Assembly: GCA_964247975.1 (NCBI GenBank)
Contig: CAXTWH010000010.1
Location: forward strand, 1-64,000
DNA: 64,000 bases
Source of the DNA: KBS-96 sp964247975
GTDB taxonomy: Bacteria; Acidobacteriota; Terriglobia; Bryobacterales; Bryobacteraceae
Reading direction: 5' to 3'
Part shown: one piece after another, positions 15,290 to 23,742 of the stretch
Layout: each line of letters opens with the position of its first letter
Numbering within the stretch: the stretch's first letter is position 1
Notes under the pieces: model-generated
Told to the model about the DNA's origin: nothing
What the model saw: the letters and a program-made list of their open reading frames with translations, nothing else
The model's database searches: none
Position numbers and translations under genes: made by a program

Positions 15290-18046
15290 TCAGCGGCCAG
15301 GCGCACGCTCGAAGCTCCAGACATTGCTGGTTACATCGGCTCCGAGTAACGCCATTTGCCTCCCGTCGGGCGATATCACGCCAAAGATGTTTGTCGAGCT
15401 CTTGCGGATCGGATGAGGATGCAATTGCGAATCGATATAGAAAAAACTTTCGGCACGGAAGAGGTCGCCGAAGGACGGCAGGAGCGCCATGTTGACCGTG
15501 TAATTAAGCATCGGCGAGTTGGCCAGCCAGCCGTTGCCGTTCGGAACAAAAGAAATTCCGTTTATGCGACCGATCCCTTCGATTTGCCGCCACGACTGCG
15601 AGCGATGGGAGGGGTTCAAGTCAAGATGTATCTGGAGGAAACGGCCGGCGTTATGAGTGTCAGGAACAACAACTTCCAAGCCGTCTGGTGAAAGGGACCA
15701 GCCGCCGAGTCTAGGGGAAATGAATGCCGTATGCCCCAGTTCGCGTCCCTTGCCGGCTACGGGATCGAGTTCGAAGTAGCTCTGCCCATCCGTCTCCGTA
15801 ATGCGGAGAACGCAGCCCGTTCCATGCCCCGGCAAGCTGCAGCGGAACTCATCGAGCGGTTGCCCCAAAGGAACTTCGACGGTACCGCCGCCTGTGATAG
15901 GGGCTCGCAAGAGGAGATGGCGGGTGGGTCTGCCGGGCTTGCTGGCATTGGCTCCATCTCGATACATCATAAGCAGCCACTTGCCGTCCGGTGTGACTTG
16001 CGGCATGTAAACGTCGCCCGGTGTGGAGACGAGCAATTCCGCTTCTCTGCGCTTCAGATTCTGACGGAAAAGTTCCAGGCGTCCGTTGCGATCCGACTCG
16101 AAGATGACGGACTGGCCATCGCGAGTCCAGGCGTGCGGGTAGCTGTTGGTCTGTTCCAGCGTCAGCCGGCGTTCGTTGCGCAACAGCGGGAACGGAGTGG
16201 TCTGCCAGTCGGCGACATACGTCTGTGTCGTGCTGTCGGTGCGGACTGCTGCTAGTCTCCTGCCGTCGCGGCTGCCCGTCAACTGGGAGAGCACGACTCC
16301 GTTCAGATGGGAGAGCTGATGAGGCGGGCCGCTTGAGCTACCCGTTTCGACGTTCGTTTGGAAGGACCATACATTAAAACCCTGATTGCTGATTCGGTCC
16401 ACATCCTCCCGCAAAAAGAAGAATTGACCGTTATCGGCGAAGAAGCCAGAATTCAACCGGATATGCCTGAGCTTGGTTTCCGCGAAATCGGCCGCGAGAG
16501 CCTTTGAAACCAGATCGCTTTCCTCGCAGATATCCGGGTTGATGGACATGTCTCGGAGACTGGCTGCGGGGGCGCAATGACGGAGACGATTGAACCACAA
16601 AGCCTTGTCATTCGCTGACCAGAACAGCGCGGCGATCCGTTCGTCCGGACTGCCTCTGTAGAGAAGGCGTGCTCCGATTGCTTCGGGGGAACCCGTCCAG
16701 ATTTCGTGTCTTGCGTTCAGCCAGGCGATGCGGTTCCCCCGATGTGAAAGCGCCACCTCCTGCGTATCGGAAAGCAGGCGACTTGGCGCGCCGCCGTTGA
16801 GCGGTATCGACCATGTTTCAGACACCCCGTGTGTGATGCCGACGGCCAGTAGGCTTTCTTCGGAGCGAAACAACAACTGATTGAAAGCGAAGCCGGGCGG
16901 CGCGTTGACTTCCTGCACGGATGAATTCCGATTGTTGCGCACGATCAGGCCGCCATCCGCGGTTGCGTACGCTAGGCGCTCTCCATCCGGGGAAAGCCGC
17001 GCAACGTTGACGTCGTGGCCTGTTTGGTAACGGGTGACCTGCTCCAGGCGGAAATCCGGCGAAGTAGGCGTTTGATTTGAGAAGTAAAACAGCAGGAAAC
17101 TGCCGAGAACTGCGGTGAAAGCAATGCTCATGGCCGGCAGTGCCCAATGACTGGACTTTTCCAGGCGCTCCAGTTGCCAGACCACCTGCTCCGCGCTTGG
17201 CCGTTTTTCCGGCACTTCGTTTCGCATCTGCGCCAGCAGCGGATGACGCCATTTGCCGAGTTCTTCGAGAACCACCGCGAGGGAGTAAATGTCAGTGGCG
17301 CCCGTGACGTCCCGGCCGGCCTTCTGCTCCGGGGACATGTAGCGCACAGTTCCTACCGGGAGATGCAGACCTTTCCCGTTAACCGCTCGTTCACGGATGT
17401 TCTGGGCGAGACCGAAATCGAGCACTTTAACGTAGCCGTCGATGCGGAGCATGATGTTTTCCGGCTTGATGTCCCGGTGAACCAGGCCCTTCTCGTGAGC
17501 GGCAGCGAGAGCGCTCGCTGTTTGGAGGCTGATCCGGATGATTTCGCGGGCAGTTAACGGCCGGGTTTTCGGCAGCGCGCGAAGGGATTGGCCTTCAATC
17601 CGTTCCATCACCATGGCCAGGCCCCAGGGCGTCTGGATCAGCTCGTGAATGGTCAGAATATGGGGATGGTTCAGACTCGACGCGAGCCGCGCTTCCGAGA
17701 TCACTTGCGAAGCAGCAGCCCGGTCCGGGACCGCGGCGCTCGGTAGAAATTTCAGGGCAACGGGCCGCCGCAGTTCCGTATCCTCGGCGGCATACACCTC
17801 ACCCATACCGCCCTGGCCGATTCGCTCCAGGAGCCGATAGCGCCCGACCGTATCGCCCGTTCGCCGGTCCGGCATCGGCGGGTATTCTGCCGCTTCGCTT
17901 CCAAGCTCTTCCAGGACGGCCAGGACCTGACGTTCTACTTCCGCATCAGCCGTGGCACCCTGCACATACTCTCGCTGGGCCTGGATGTCCAAATCGCCGG
18001 CCGTCTCGCACAAAATCCAGACTGCGCGCCATTGTTCCTCAGTCAC
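15290..18046 (-). CDS. Ser/Thr protein kinase with transmembrane helix and TolB-like propeller
   Basis: The protein has 918 residues from a GTG at 18046; this start is supported by the paralogous fragment at 13058, which begins with the same TEEQWRA sequence. A 45-residue N-terminal region precedes a PknB-type kinase domain: IGQGGMGEVY (ATP loop), VALKFL (lysine), LVHRDIKPENIML (catalytic loop), VLDFGLAQ (magnesium) and GTVRYMSPEQ (activation segment). All catalytic residues are present. A membrane helix (ALPAMSIAFTAVLGSFLLFY) follows, and the rest is a PD40/TolB-like propeller (RDGRRLAAVRTD, PQVTPDGKWLLMMYRDG, SPDGRQMALLG), presumably outside the membrane. Fusions of this kind next to an ECF-like sigma gene are typical of Acidobacteriota. 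It is likely to sense an envelope signal. Confidence 0.9.
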   Translation of the reverse strand: MTEEQWRAVWILCETAGDLDIQAQREYVQGATADAEVERQVLAVLEELGSEAAEYPPMPDRRTGDTVGRYRLLERIGQGGMGEVYAAEDTELRRPVALKFLPSAAVPDRAAASQVISEARLASSLNHPHILTIHELIQTPWGLAMVMERIEGQSLRALPKTRPLTAREIIRISLQTASALAAAHEKGLVHRDIKPENIMLRIDGYVKVLDFGLAQNIRERAVNGKGLHLPVGTVRYMSPEQKAGRDVTGATDIYSLAVVLEELGKWRHPLLAQMRNEVPEKRPSAEQVVWQLERLEKSSHWALPAMSIAFTAVLGSFLLFYFSNQTPTSPDFRLEQVTRYQTGHDVNVARLSPDGERLAYATADGGLIVRNNRNSSVQEVNAPPGFAFNQLLFRSEESLLAVGITHGVSETWSIPLNGGAPSRLLSDTQEVALSHRGNRIAWLNARHEIWTGSPEAIGARLLYRGSPDERIAALFWSANDKALWFNRLRHCAPAASLRDMSINPDICEESDLVSKALAADFAETKLRHIRLNSGFFADNGQFFFLREDVDRISNQGFNVWSFQTNVETGSSSGPPHQLSHLNGVVLSQLTGSRDGRRLAAVRTDSTTQTYVADWQTTPFPLLRNERRLTLEQTNSYPHAWTRDGQSVIFESDRNGRLELFRQNLKRREAELLVSTPGDVYMPQVTPDGKWLLMMYRDGANASKPGRPTRHLLLRAPITGGGTVEVPLGQPLDEFRCSLPGHGTGCVLRITETDGQSYFELDPVAGKGRELGHTAFISPRLGGWSLSPDGLEVVVPDTHNAGRFLQIHLDLNPSHRSQSWRQIEGIGRINGISFVPNGNGWLANSPMLNYTVNMALLPSFGDLFRAESFFYIDSQLHPHPIRKSSTNIFGVISPDGRQMALLGADVTSNVWSFERAPGR

Positions 18047-18133
18047 CGTTTGCCCCCGCTCGGGACCAAGCCGACCCAAGCCCTTGAGGAGAATGAGTGC
18101 GCGACAGACTTAAACACGTACTCCATACTTATG

Positions 18134-18161
18134 AAGCGAGTGCAGGCGGGTAAAAACTGCC
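18134..18161 (-). promoter_or_regulatory. Shared 5' motif, copy before the kinase gene
   Basis: On the minus strand, GGCAGTTT (18161-18154), 11 bases, then CACTCGCTT (18142-18134). The two blocks and the spacing are identical to the copy before the PI-PLC-like gene. It lies about 88 bases ahead of the kinase start and just after the stop of the sigma factor gene, so the kinase may have its own promoter. Confidence 0.5.
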
Positions 18162-18176
18162 GGCAGGAAGGAACAT

Positions 18177-18755
18177 TCATTTCACCTGGAGTTGTTCCCG
18201 CAACCATTCCTTGCAAAAGGCCCAGTTTCGAGCGACCGTACGCGGTGCCACCTGCAAGCGATTGGCGATGTTCTCGACCGGCAAGCCTTCGAACACCTTC
18301 ATCTCGACAACGCTGCGGAGACGAGGATGTATACGGGCCAATTGTTCCAGAAGATCATCGATTTCCTGCAGCGTGGCCGTACCGCTGTCCTCGCTGGCTA
18401 AGTCGAATTCTGCGATATCGATTTTGACTGCGCGCCGGGATAACGGACGCGCGTGGTCAATCAGCAGATGACGCATAATGTGGCCTGCTAATTGTAAGAA
18501 CTGCTCTCGTTCCGAGCGATCGCTGCCGGCCGGGGCTGGCCAAGCCTTCTCTTTCGCCAGTTGTAGATACAACTCATTCACCAGCAGCGACGGCTGCCAG
18601 GAATGCTGGCTCCCCTCGGCTGCCATCTTGCTCGCGGCTAATCGCTTGAGTTCCGGATAGAGAGTGGCAAATAACTGATCGACCGCTGCTCGATCGCCTG
18701 AACGGAAGCGCGCCATCAGCGTCGAAACCGTGCCGTTAATAGGATAGGAGGCCAT
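18177..18755 (-). CDS. ECF-like RNA polymerase sigma factor (TIGR02999-type)
   Basis: The 192-residue protein has the sigma-70 region 2 pattern (FRSGDRAAVDQLFATLYPEL then QPSLLVNELYLQL and REQFLQLAGHIMRHLLIDHA) and a region 4 helix-turn-helix (EIDDLLEQLARIHPRLRSVV, EMKVFEGLPVENIANRLQVA). It matches the ECF-like group common in Planctomycetes and Acidobacteria, which sits beside Ser/Thr kinases and may be controlled by phosphorylation rather than by an anti-sigma factor. The gene is upstream of the kinase on the same strand. The three copies of the spaced motif in this locus are candidate targets. Confidence 0.88.
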   Translation of the reverse strand: MASYPINGTVSTLMARFRSGDRAAVDQLFATLYPELKRLAASKMAAEGSQHSWQPSLLVNELYLQLAKEKAWPAPAGSDRSEREQFLQLAGHIMRHLLIDHARPLSRRAVKIDIAEFDLASEDSGTATLQEIDDLLEQLARIHPRLRSVVEMKVFEGLPVENIANRLQVAPRTVARNWAFCKEWLREQLQVK

Positions 18756-18855
18756 CCTGTAGGCCTATTCTAACGACACTGGGACGACAAAAAAACCGTT
18801 TTCCGGACCGCCCAGCAGCACCATCGATAATTTTAAAAATTATTTGTGTTTTCGT

Positions 18856-18883
18856 TGCACTTTTTGTGGTCCTGCTCTCGCTT
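18856..18883 (+). promoter_or_regulatory. Shared 5' motif, copy before the small membrane ORF
   Basis: TGCACTTT (18856-18863), 11 bases, then CTCTCGCTT (18875-18883), followed by AAGAGAATGT and an ATG at 18894. This copy is on the plus strand and divergent from the sigma factor gene. Downstream of the second block it matches the PI-PLC copy almost base for base (TTArGAGArTGTATGA), and GGTCC lies at the same place within the spacer. Confidence 0.5.
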
Positions 18884-18893
18884 AAGAGAATGT

Positions 18894-19079
18894 ATGAAGA
18901 CTTCTCTTTTGAAAACACTGGTTAGTCGGACGGCGGAGCCCGGGCGGGAACCGGAGGACGGATTGAAGGTCCGGACCGCACGGACCCTCGATCCCGTTCC
19001 CTGCCTGATCGGCTTGTTCTTTGTCACGCTCACGAGCCTGGCGGTGTACGTGATGTGCACCTGTCCATCAGCGGAGTAG
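18894..19079 (+). CDS. Small single-pass membrane protein, hypothetical
   Basis: The ORF encodes 61 residues: a polar, charged first half (RTAEPGREPEDGLKVRTART), one hydrophobic helix (LIGLFFVTLTSLAVYVM) and a short CTCPSAE tail. I do not recognise it. The support is its start codon placed exactly as in the PI-PLC-like gene, behind a near-identical leader. It is divergent from the sigma factor gene. A small membrane protein here might regulate the sigma factor, but nothing in the sequence proves that. Confidence 0.4.
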   Translation: MKTSLLKTLVSRTAEPGREPEDGLKVRTARTLDPVPCLIGLFFVTLTSLAVYVMCTCPSAE

Positions 19080-19492
19080 GCTGAACCCAACCCTCCGGAA
19101 TCAGAAGCAGAATTTCAAGGTCGACGGCCTGAGCAGTAACCAGTGAAGCAGCCGTGGCATGGGTGAATTCATATGGGCAGAGGCAATCGGAACGGTAGCA
19201 GGACCCAGAGAACATGATGAAGTCGGCAATGGACCTTCAGCGGTAGTAGTGCACGGACAAACGTGGTCTTGCGACGTTTCTGGTTACGGTCATGCGACGC
19301 GCAAACCGATAGTTACAAATCGTTGTGCATAGTAAGTGGCGATCTCGGTAAAATAACAGGAAACGTCCGGTTCTGAGGGAAAAACCTGTTAAATGGCAAG
19401 TGCTCCCATACATTTTGGCCCAGCAACGGGGCTCATTCCAGAGTTTTATGAGTCAATTGATACCGGATGACTTTGAGTAGGAGTTTGATTTT
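19080..19492. other. Non-coding gap with no recognised feature
   Basis: About 410 bases between the small ORF and tRNA-Arg hold no frame with family resemblance. The only ORF here, on the minus strand, is low in quality. I see no clear hairpin terminator or repeat. It may contain remains of older genes. Confidence 0.4.
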
Positions 19493-19569
19493 GGTGCGCC
19501 CGGTAAGATTCGAACTTACGGCCTTTTGCTCCGGAGGCAAACGCTCTATCCAGACTGAGCTACGGGCGC
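19493..19569 (-). tRNA. tRNA-Arg (anticodon CCG)
   Basis: The reverse strand folds as a tRNA of 77 bases with an encoded CCA end. The acceptor GCGCCCG pairs with CGGGCGC before ACCA. The D arm contains GCTCAGTCTGGATAGAGC, the T arm carries GTTCGAATC, and the anticodon stem TTTGC/GCAAA encloses CTCCGGA, giving anticodon CCG, which reads CGG arginine codons. Confidence 0.95.
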
Positions 19570-19592
19570 TTAAACAACGCTTCTAGGATAAT

Positions 19593-20177
19593 CTATCGCT
19601 TGCTGGCCACTACGGTGTGATGCGCGCTGGTCACTTGGCGGCGGCTTGGGGCAGCATTTAGTAGAAGTTCAACGCGTTTGCGGATGGTTTCTTCTTTGTA
19701 GGATTCTTCGTCGCCCAGGGGCGGGGTTTGATAATGAATCATCCCGTCGCGATCAATCAGAACCAGTTGCGGCACAACAAAGCGGTCCACGGCGGAAATG
19801 CCTAGAAACGCAAGCACTTGGTCACGCGTGGTCCAGCCAACCGGAAATTGAGTTTGTTGTTCTTTTATGAAATTCGACACCAACAGGTCTGAGTTTTCGT
19901 TGAAGGCGATATCAACCGCTTGAAAGCCGCGTGAGCCTAATTCGCCCTGCATCCGGCTCATCACATGCGAAGCTGCCTGGCAGTGCGGGCAGGTGGTAAA
20001 GATGAACTCAAGCGCAATCACTTTGCCGCGATATTGGCTTAACAGTTTCTGGCCCTCGCCCGGAATCGTAAATGCCACTTCCGGAGCTTTACGAACCGCA
20101 GGGGCCAAAGTGTCCTGGGCAAATGAAAGGGATGTCAGTGCTAATACGCCCAAAGCAGTAAGCAGCAGTTTTCTCAC
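19593..20177 (-). CDS. Secreted thioredoxin-like protein (TlpA/AhpC type)
   Basis: The 194-residue protein has a signal peptide (KLLLTALGVLALTSLSFAQ) and a thioredoxin fold. EFIFTTCPHCQAASHVM contains the redox motif CPHC, and FVVPQLVLIDRDGMIHYQ contains the cis-Pro and the following strand. It probably acts as a thiol-disulfide reductase or a TlpA-like protein in the periplasm. The stop lies 24 bases from tRNA-Arg. The membrane gene on the other side is divergent. Confidence 0.85.
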   Translation of the reverse strand: MRKLLLTALGVLALTSLSFAQDTLAPAVRKAPEVAFTIPGEGQKLLSQYRGKVIALEFIFTTCPHCQAASHVMSRMQGELGSRGFQAVDIAFNENSDLLVSNFIKEQQTQFPVGWTTRDQVLAFLGISAVDRFVVPQLVLIDRDGMIHYQTPPLGDEESYKEETIRKRVELLLNAAPSRRQVTSAHHTVVASKR

Positions 20178-20259
20178 GAAATCAACTCCTGAATTACCAG
20201 TGTACCGGATAAACAGGATGATAACAGCAGGGGAGTTCTAAAATGGATATGGTTTCTCT

Positions 20260-21234
20260 TTGTTTTCCATTCGCACTCTGCTGCTCCAACACGGCTACCT
20301 GTTTCTGCTTTCCTATGTTTTCATGGTGGAGCTTGGTTTTCCCATTCCTGCAGATCCGGTTCTGCTGATTATGGGCGCTTTAGCAGGAGACCATCTTTAT
20401 TCTTTCGGGTATTCCCTGTTTGTGGCGCTGCTGGCTGCCTTGAGCGGAGACTGGATCTGGTATGAATTGGGACGGCGGCGAGGCCGGTCAATCTTAGGAC
20501 TGCTTTGCCGGTTTTCGCTGGAACCGGATAACTGCGTTCGCAAAACCGAGTCCACTTTTTCCCGGCGCGGCGAGAACACTTTGATATTCGCCAAGTTTGT
20601 TCCCGGCATGGGACTCATGGCAATGCCGTTAAGCGGAATGATCAGGATGCCGCGCTGGCGATTTCTCCTGTTTGATGCTTTAGGCGCGCTGCTGTGGTTG
20701 TGCGCTTACCTAACGGGCGGTTTTATTTTTCACAAACAGGTGAATGCCGTTATTATTTTTCTCGGCCTCTTAGGACGGCGCGCCGGCATTGTAGTGACCT
20801 GCCTGATCGGCGCTTACCTGTTGTTTAAGTATTGGCAGCGTCGCAGGCTGATTCGTGAACTGCGTATCAGCAGAATTTCTCCGGCAACGCTGAATGCCAT
20901 GCTGGAAGCGGGAAAACAGGTCACCATTGTGGACCTTCGCCATCCGGCTGAAGTGGAGCGGGATGGAAGCAAACTGGCCGGGGCAATCGTCATCCGCCCG
21001 GATGAACTGCGGTCCCGCTCAGGCGAGATTCCGCGTGACCAGGAAATCATCCTGTACTGCACTTGACCGAACGAAATGACAAGTGCCCGGGTGGCGCTTC
21101 AACTTCGAAAAGCGGGCATTCGGCACGTTCGGCCTTTAGAAGGCGGCCTCGATGCCTGGCGGGCATTAGGCTATCCGATGGAGCCTGTTGCCTTGCCAAA
21201 TCCAGCCCCAACTGCACCTGCCAATCAGAATTAA
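20260..21234 (+). CDS. DedA/VTT membrane protein fused to rhodanese, with in-frame TGA (possible selenoprotein)
   Basis: The first 200 residues are a DedA/VTT-domain membrane protein (ELGFPIPADPVLLIMGALAG, FAKFVPGMGLMAMPLSGM). A rhodanese domain follows (VTIVDLRHPAEVERDG, IILYCT). An in-frame TGA at 21064-21066 falls two codons after the active-site Cys, but the frame continues for 55 codons of clear rhodanese sequence (PNEMTSARVALQLRKAGI, LEGGLDAWRALGYP) to TAA at 21232. From memory, relatives have Cys at the TGA position (YCTCPNE). A hairpin at 21081-21099 fits a bacterial SECIS. If TGA is a plain stop, the product is a 268-residue truncated protein ending at 21066. The TTG start at 20260 is uncertain; the best ribosome binding site (GGGGAG at 20230) serves an out-of-frame ATG at 20243. 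Confidence 0.7.
21081..21099 (+). promoter_or_regulatory. Candidate bacterial SECIS hairpin
   Basis: AAGTGCC and GGCGCTT form a seven-base-pair stem (one G-U pair) around the five-base loop CGGGT. The loop begins 21 bases after the in-frame TGA and has G as its second base. Bacterial SECIS elements are hairpins just inside the coding sequence after UGA, with a short apical loop carrying a G in its first two bases, about 16-37 bases from UGA. The element fits these rules, but short hairpins also arise by chance. Confidence 0.45.
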
Positions 21235-22511
21235 TAATTTGGTGCGGAGCTGCGAGCTAACCAACGCTGCCAATCTTGCTCGTTAGTGATTCCTTCTACG
21301 CTGGCAACGAAACGACCCGTTCTTTGCAGAACGAAGTAGCCATTGTCACCCTCGCCGGAAAGCAGATTCTCCGAACTTCGGGTCACATCACAGCGCTTCC
21401 ATTTTTTGCGGAGGGCGCCTTGATAGACAGTCAGGTATTCGGCGGCTTTTTCCTCGGAATCCCATTCGGAAATATATTCCAGAACAGGTTGCTTCCGTTT
21501 TTTTTCGGTGCCGACAATTCGATATTGTCCGCCTAGAGCATGAGGTGACAAATTCAACGCCGTGCTTTTGCCTGCTGCCTGCCAGATCAGCATTCGCTGA
21601 TCAAATTCTCCAATCTCACCGTTTGTTAATTCCGTACTGCCGCCTTCAAAGGAAAGTTGAGGGGGCGTAGGTTTCGTCGGCTTTACATGTTCAAAATACA
21701 AGCGGGAATGATAAATCTGAGCAGTGTCTAAAGGCGCATCGGAGAAAACGCTGCCGAACGCGGCTTTTCCCAGTTTGCGGTACACTTCATCGAAAAAACG
21801 AACACCTTCGGTGTAAGGAAACAAAAGTGATTGTTGGATATACAGCGGAGACCCTTGTAAAACCGGGTATTCCGCCGAAGAAGAATCACCTGCATTCTCA
21901 ATCATTTTGAGCTGTTCGGCGCTGGGAACGCTGTCCAGGTTATCCAAATGCCTTTGGAAGGCCAACATGAGCCAGGAAGCTTGCCCTTCCACTACGGCTG
22001 TATGCGCCAAACTTTGGTCGTCATCATCAGAGGCATTATCGACGAATTTATCCAGGTGAAAATGCTGATCGGCCAACGCGTGAGACAATTCATGAGCCAA
22101 AGTTGTTTCTTCAGACGTAAACGAAGCAACGTCCAACAGAAACAAACGTTTTTCCTGGTAATCGTAGAATGCTGCTGCCTGCTCGGTGAGAAGATCGATG
22201 GTGGATTGTTTCAGGTTGTAATCCTGCGGAACGAGACCGAACGTTTTTAAGGTCAGCTCATCCAGATAAAGCTCCTTGGGCTTCAGTGTTTTCTTGATGC
22301 GATGGGCCAGAAACTTCCGCAACTGCGCTTGCGACATGCGGCCATAAGGAACAACGTGCTTTTCTTCCAAGCCGGTAATCGCAGATAAGGTTTTTACAAT
22401 ATCGTTGATCTGTTCAAAAACCGGATCCTGAGTCCTGGAAGTTTTCGCTGCGCTACTAATATGCAGAAGCAGCGCGATAATCAGAACGGAAAAGATGAAA
22501 CGGCCAATCAT
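21231..22511 (-). CDS. Secreted HExxH zinc-peptidase-like protein
   Basis: The 426-residue protein has an N-terminal signal or anchor (FIFSVLIIALLLHISSA). ETTLAHELSHALADQHFHLD contains the HExxH zinc motif with its usual hydrophobic frame, and further acidic residues follow. EGQASWLMLAF, some 30 residues later, is a likely position for the third zinc ligand (Glu), as in gluzincins. The rest is not a family I can name. The gene is convergent with the DedA gene, overlapping its end by four bases. The substrate is unknown. Confidence 0.65.
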   Translation of the reverse strand: MIGRFIFSVLIIALLLHISSAAKTSRTQDPVFEQINDIVKTLSAITGLEEKHVVPYGRMSQAQLRKFLAHRIKKTLKPKELYLDELTLKTFGLVPQDYNLKQSTIDLLTEQAAAFYDYQEKRLFLLDVASFTSEETTLAHELSHALADQHFHLDKFVDNASDDDDQSLAHTAVVEGQASWLMLAFQRHLDNLDSVPSAEQLKMIENAGDSSSAEYPVLQGSPLYIQQSLLFPYTEGVRFFDEVYRKLGKAAFGSVFSDAPLDTAQIYHSRLYFEHVKPTKPTPPQLSFEGGSTELTNGEIGEFDQRMLIWQAAGKSTALNLSPHALGGQYRIVGTEKKRKQPVLEYISEWDSEEKAAEYLTVYQGALRKKWKRCDVTRSSENLLSGEGDNGYFVLQRTGRFVASVEGITNEQDWQRWLARSSAPNY

Positions 22512-22565
22512 GTAAAAGGTTGGTGAAGTGCTGTTCCTAGCCTACAAGCCTTTGCCGTAAGCGCT

Positions 22566-23666
22566 TCAACTGATTTCTTCTCCCGTTTGATCTACAAACT
22601 TTTCCACGTTCACCGAATAAATAGCCGATTTTCCTTCGCGGTCGCTTTCAAAATAGACGCGCTGGCTGTTGGGAGAAAACACTGGCCAAACCGATTTCGG
22701 TTCGTGCGAACGATGTTCGCATAGAACCATTTCCCGCCCCACGCTTCTCAGCAGAAGAACGATATTGGGCTGCGCTTTGCTTTTGCTTGCGCCGACAAAC
22801 ACTGAGCCGTCGCCGTTGGCGGCAAATGTAATGAACTGACTGGTTTCAGCCACCAAGCGCTCAGAACTGCCGTCCAGGGCGGCTTCCTTCAACTCCGAAG
22901 CAACATACGCCGGATGCTCCACAAACCGCAGAAAAAGAAGTGCCTGGCTATCCGGCCGCCAACAAGGAGAAGAAATTCTGCCTTTCGCCAGCAGCTTTGC
23001 TTTACCACCCGCCACCGGTATAAACCAGAACTCTTCTGCATCCGGCGCTTCGCGTCGACTGAACACGCAGCCGCTTCCATCCGGGCTGATCAGCCCACGA
23101 GAAGAAACATTGTCGGCTAACGGAGCAGTTCCAGTGGGAGTCCATCTTTCCAGCTTTTGATCGCGCTGCACAACCGCGACGTTCTTGCGTCCATTCACAT
23201 GAAAAGCTGTAATACCTTCCAGAACAGTACGCGCTTTCAGCCGCTGCAAATCCACTGCTTTCAAGGCATGGTCGTCCAAAAACCATAATTCGCGTTCGCG
23301 GGAATCAAGGCAAAGCGAATCAGAAATTAAGGAGTTTGTTTCACCCAGGTGAGTCACAACTCCTGTTTTCAGATTTGCCCGGAATGGCGCTAGCGTTCCG
23401 TCCCGGTTGCTGGAAAAAACGAGAAAACCTTCGCGACTGGAAACCGACCGATTCTGTGCATTCGGAAGAAAGCTGTCGTGGGTCGGAAGCGTAAGCCGCA
23501 CAACCGGGTTCTCCGTAATTCGATCAAAGAAGCGGAAAAACTCTCCGCGACCGGTAGGAGGAAGTCCACGATATTTTCCGCCTGGGTTCACCTGTCCCAA
23601 AAGGAAAGTGGTTGGAATGAGACTAACAAGCGCGCGCCTAGTCAGCCGACAACAAAGAAAGCACAA
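22566..23666 (-). CDS. Exported TolB-like beta-propeller protein
   Basis: The 366-residue protein starts with a signal-like segment (RRALVSLIPTTFLLGQ) and is made of PD40-type blades: FLVFSSNRDGTLAPFRANLK, then GLISPDGSGCVFSRRE, ISSPCWRPDSQALLFLRF and WPVFSPNSQRVYFESDREGK. The pattern resembles TolB and oligogalacturonate-lyase-like propellers, but no catalytic residues can be pointed out. It is 54 bases from the peptidase-like gene on the same strand and may be co-transcribed with it. A binding or structural role in the periplasm is the safest reading. Confidence 0.6.
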   Translation of the reverse strand: MCFLCCRLTRRALVSLIPTTFLLGQVNPGGKYRGLPPTGRGEFFRFFDRITENPVVRLTLPTHDSFLPNAQNRSVSSREGFLVFSSNRDGTLAPFRANLKTGVVTHLGETNSLISDSLCLDSRERELWFLDDHALKAVDLQRLKARTVLEGITAFHVNGRKNVAVVQRDQKLERWTPTGTAPLADNVSSRGLISPDGSGCVFSRREAPDAEEFWFIPVAGGKAKLLAKGRISSPCWRPDSQALLFLRFVEHPAYVASELKEAALDGSSERLVAETSQFITFAANGDGSVFVGASKSKAQPNIVLLLRSVGREMVLCEHRSHEPKSVWPVFSPNSQRVYFESDREGKSAIYSVNVEKFVDQTGEEIS

Positions 23667-23742
23667 AATAAACTACAAACTCCACTCCCTAGGTTAACCA
23701 ATCAGAGTAGAGGTTGGCTGCTGGTCTGTGAGCAGGATAAGA

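Noticed and set aside
20243..20300. DedA gene start at the ATG 20243
   Set aside because: It has the best ribosome binding site, but it is out of frame with the DedA sequence, so it would need a frameshift. It is mentioned as an uncertainty only.
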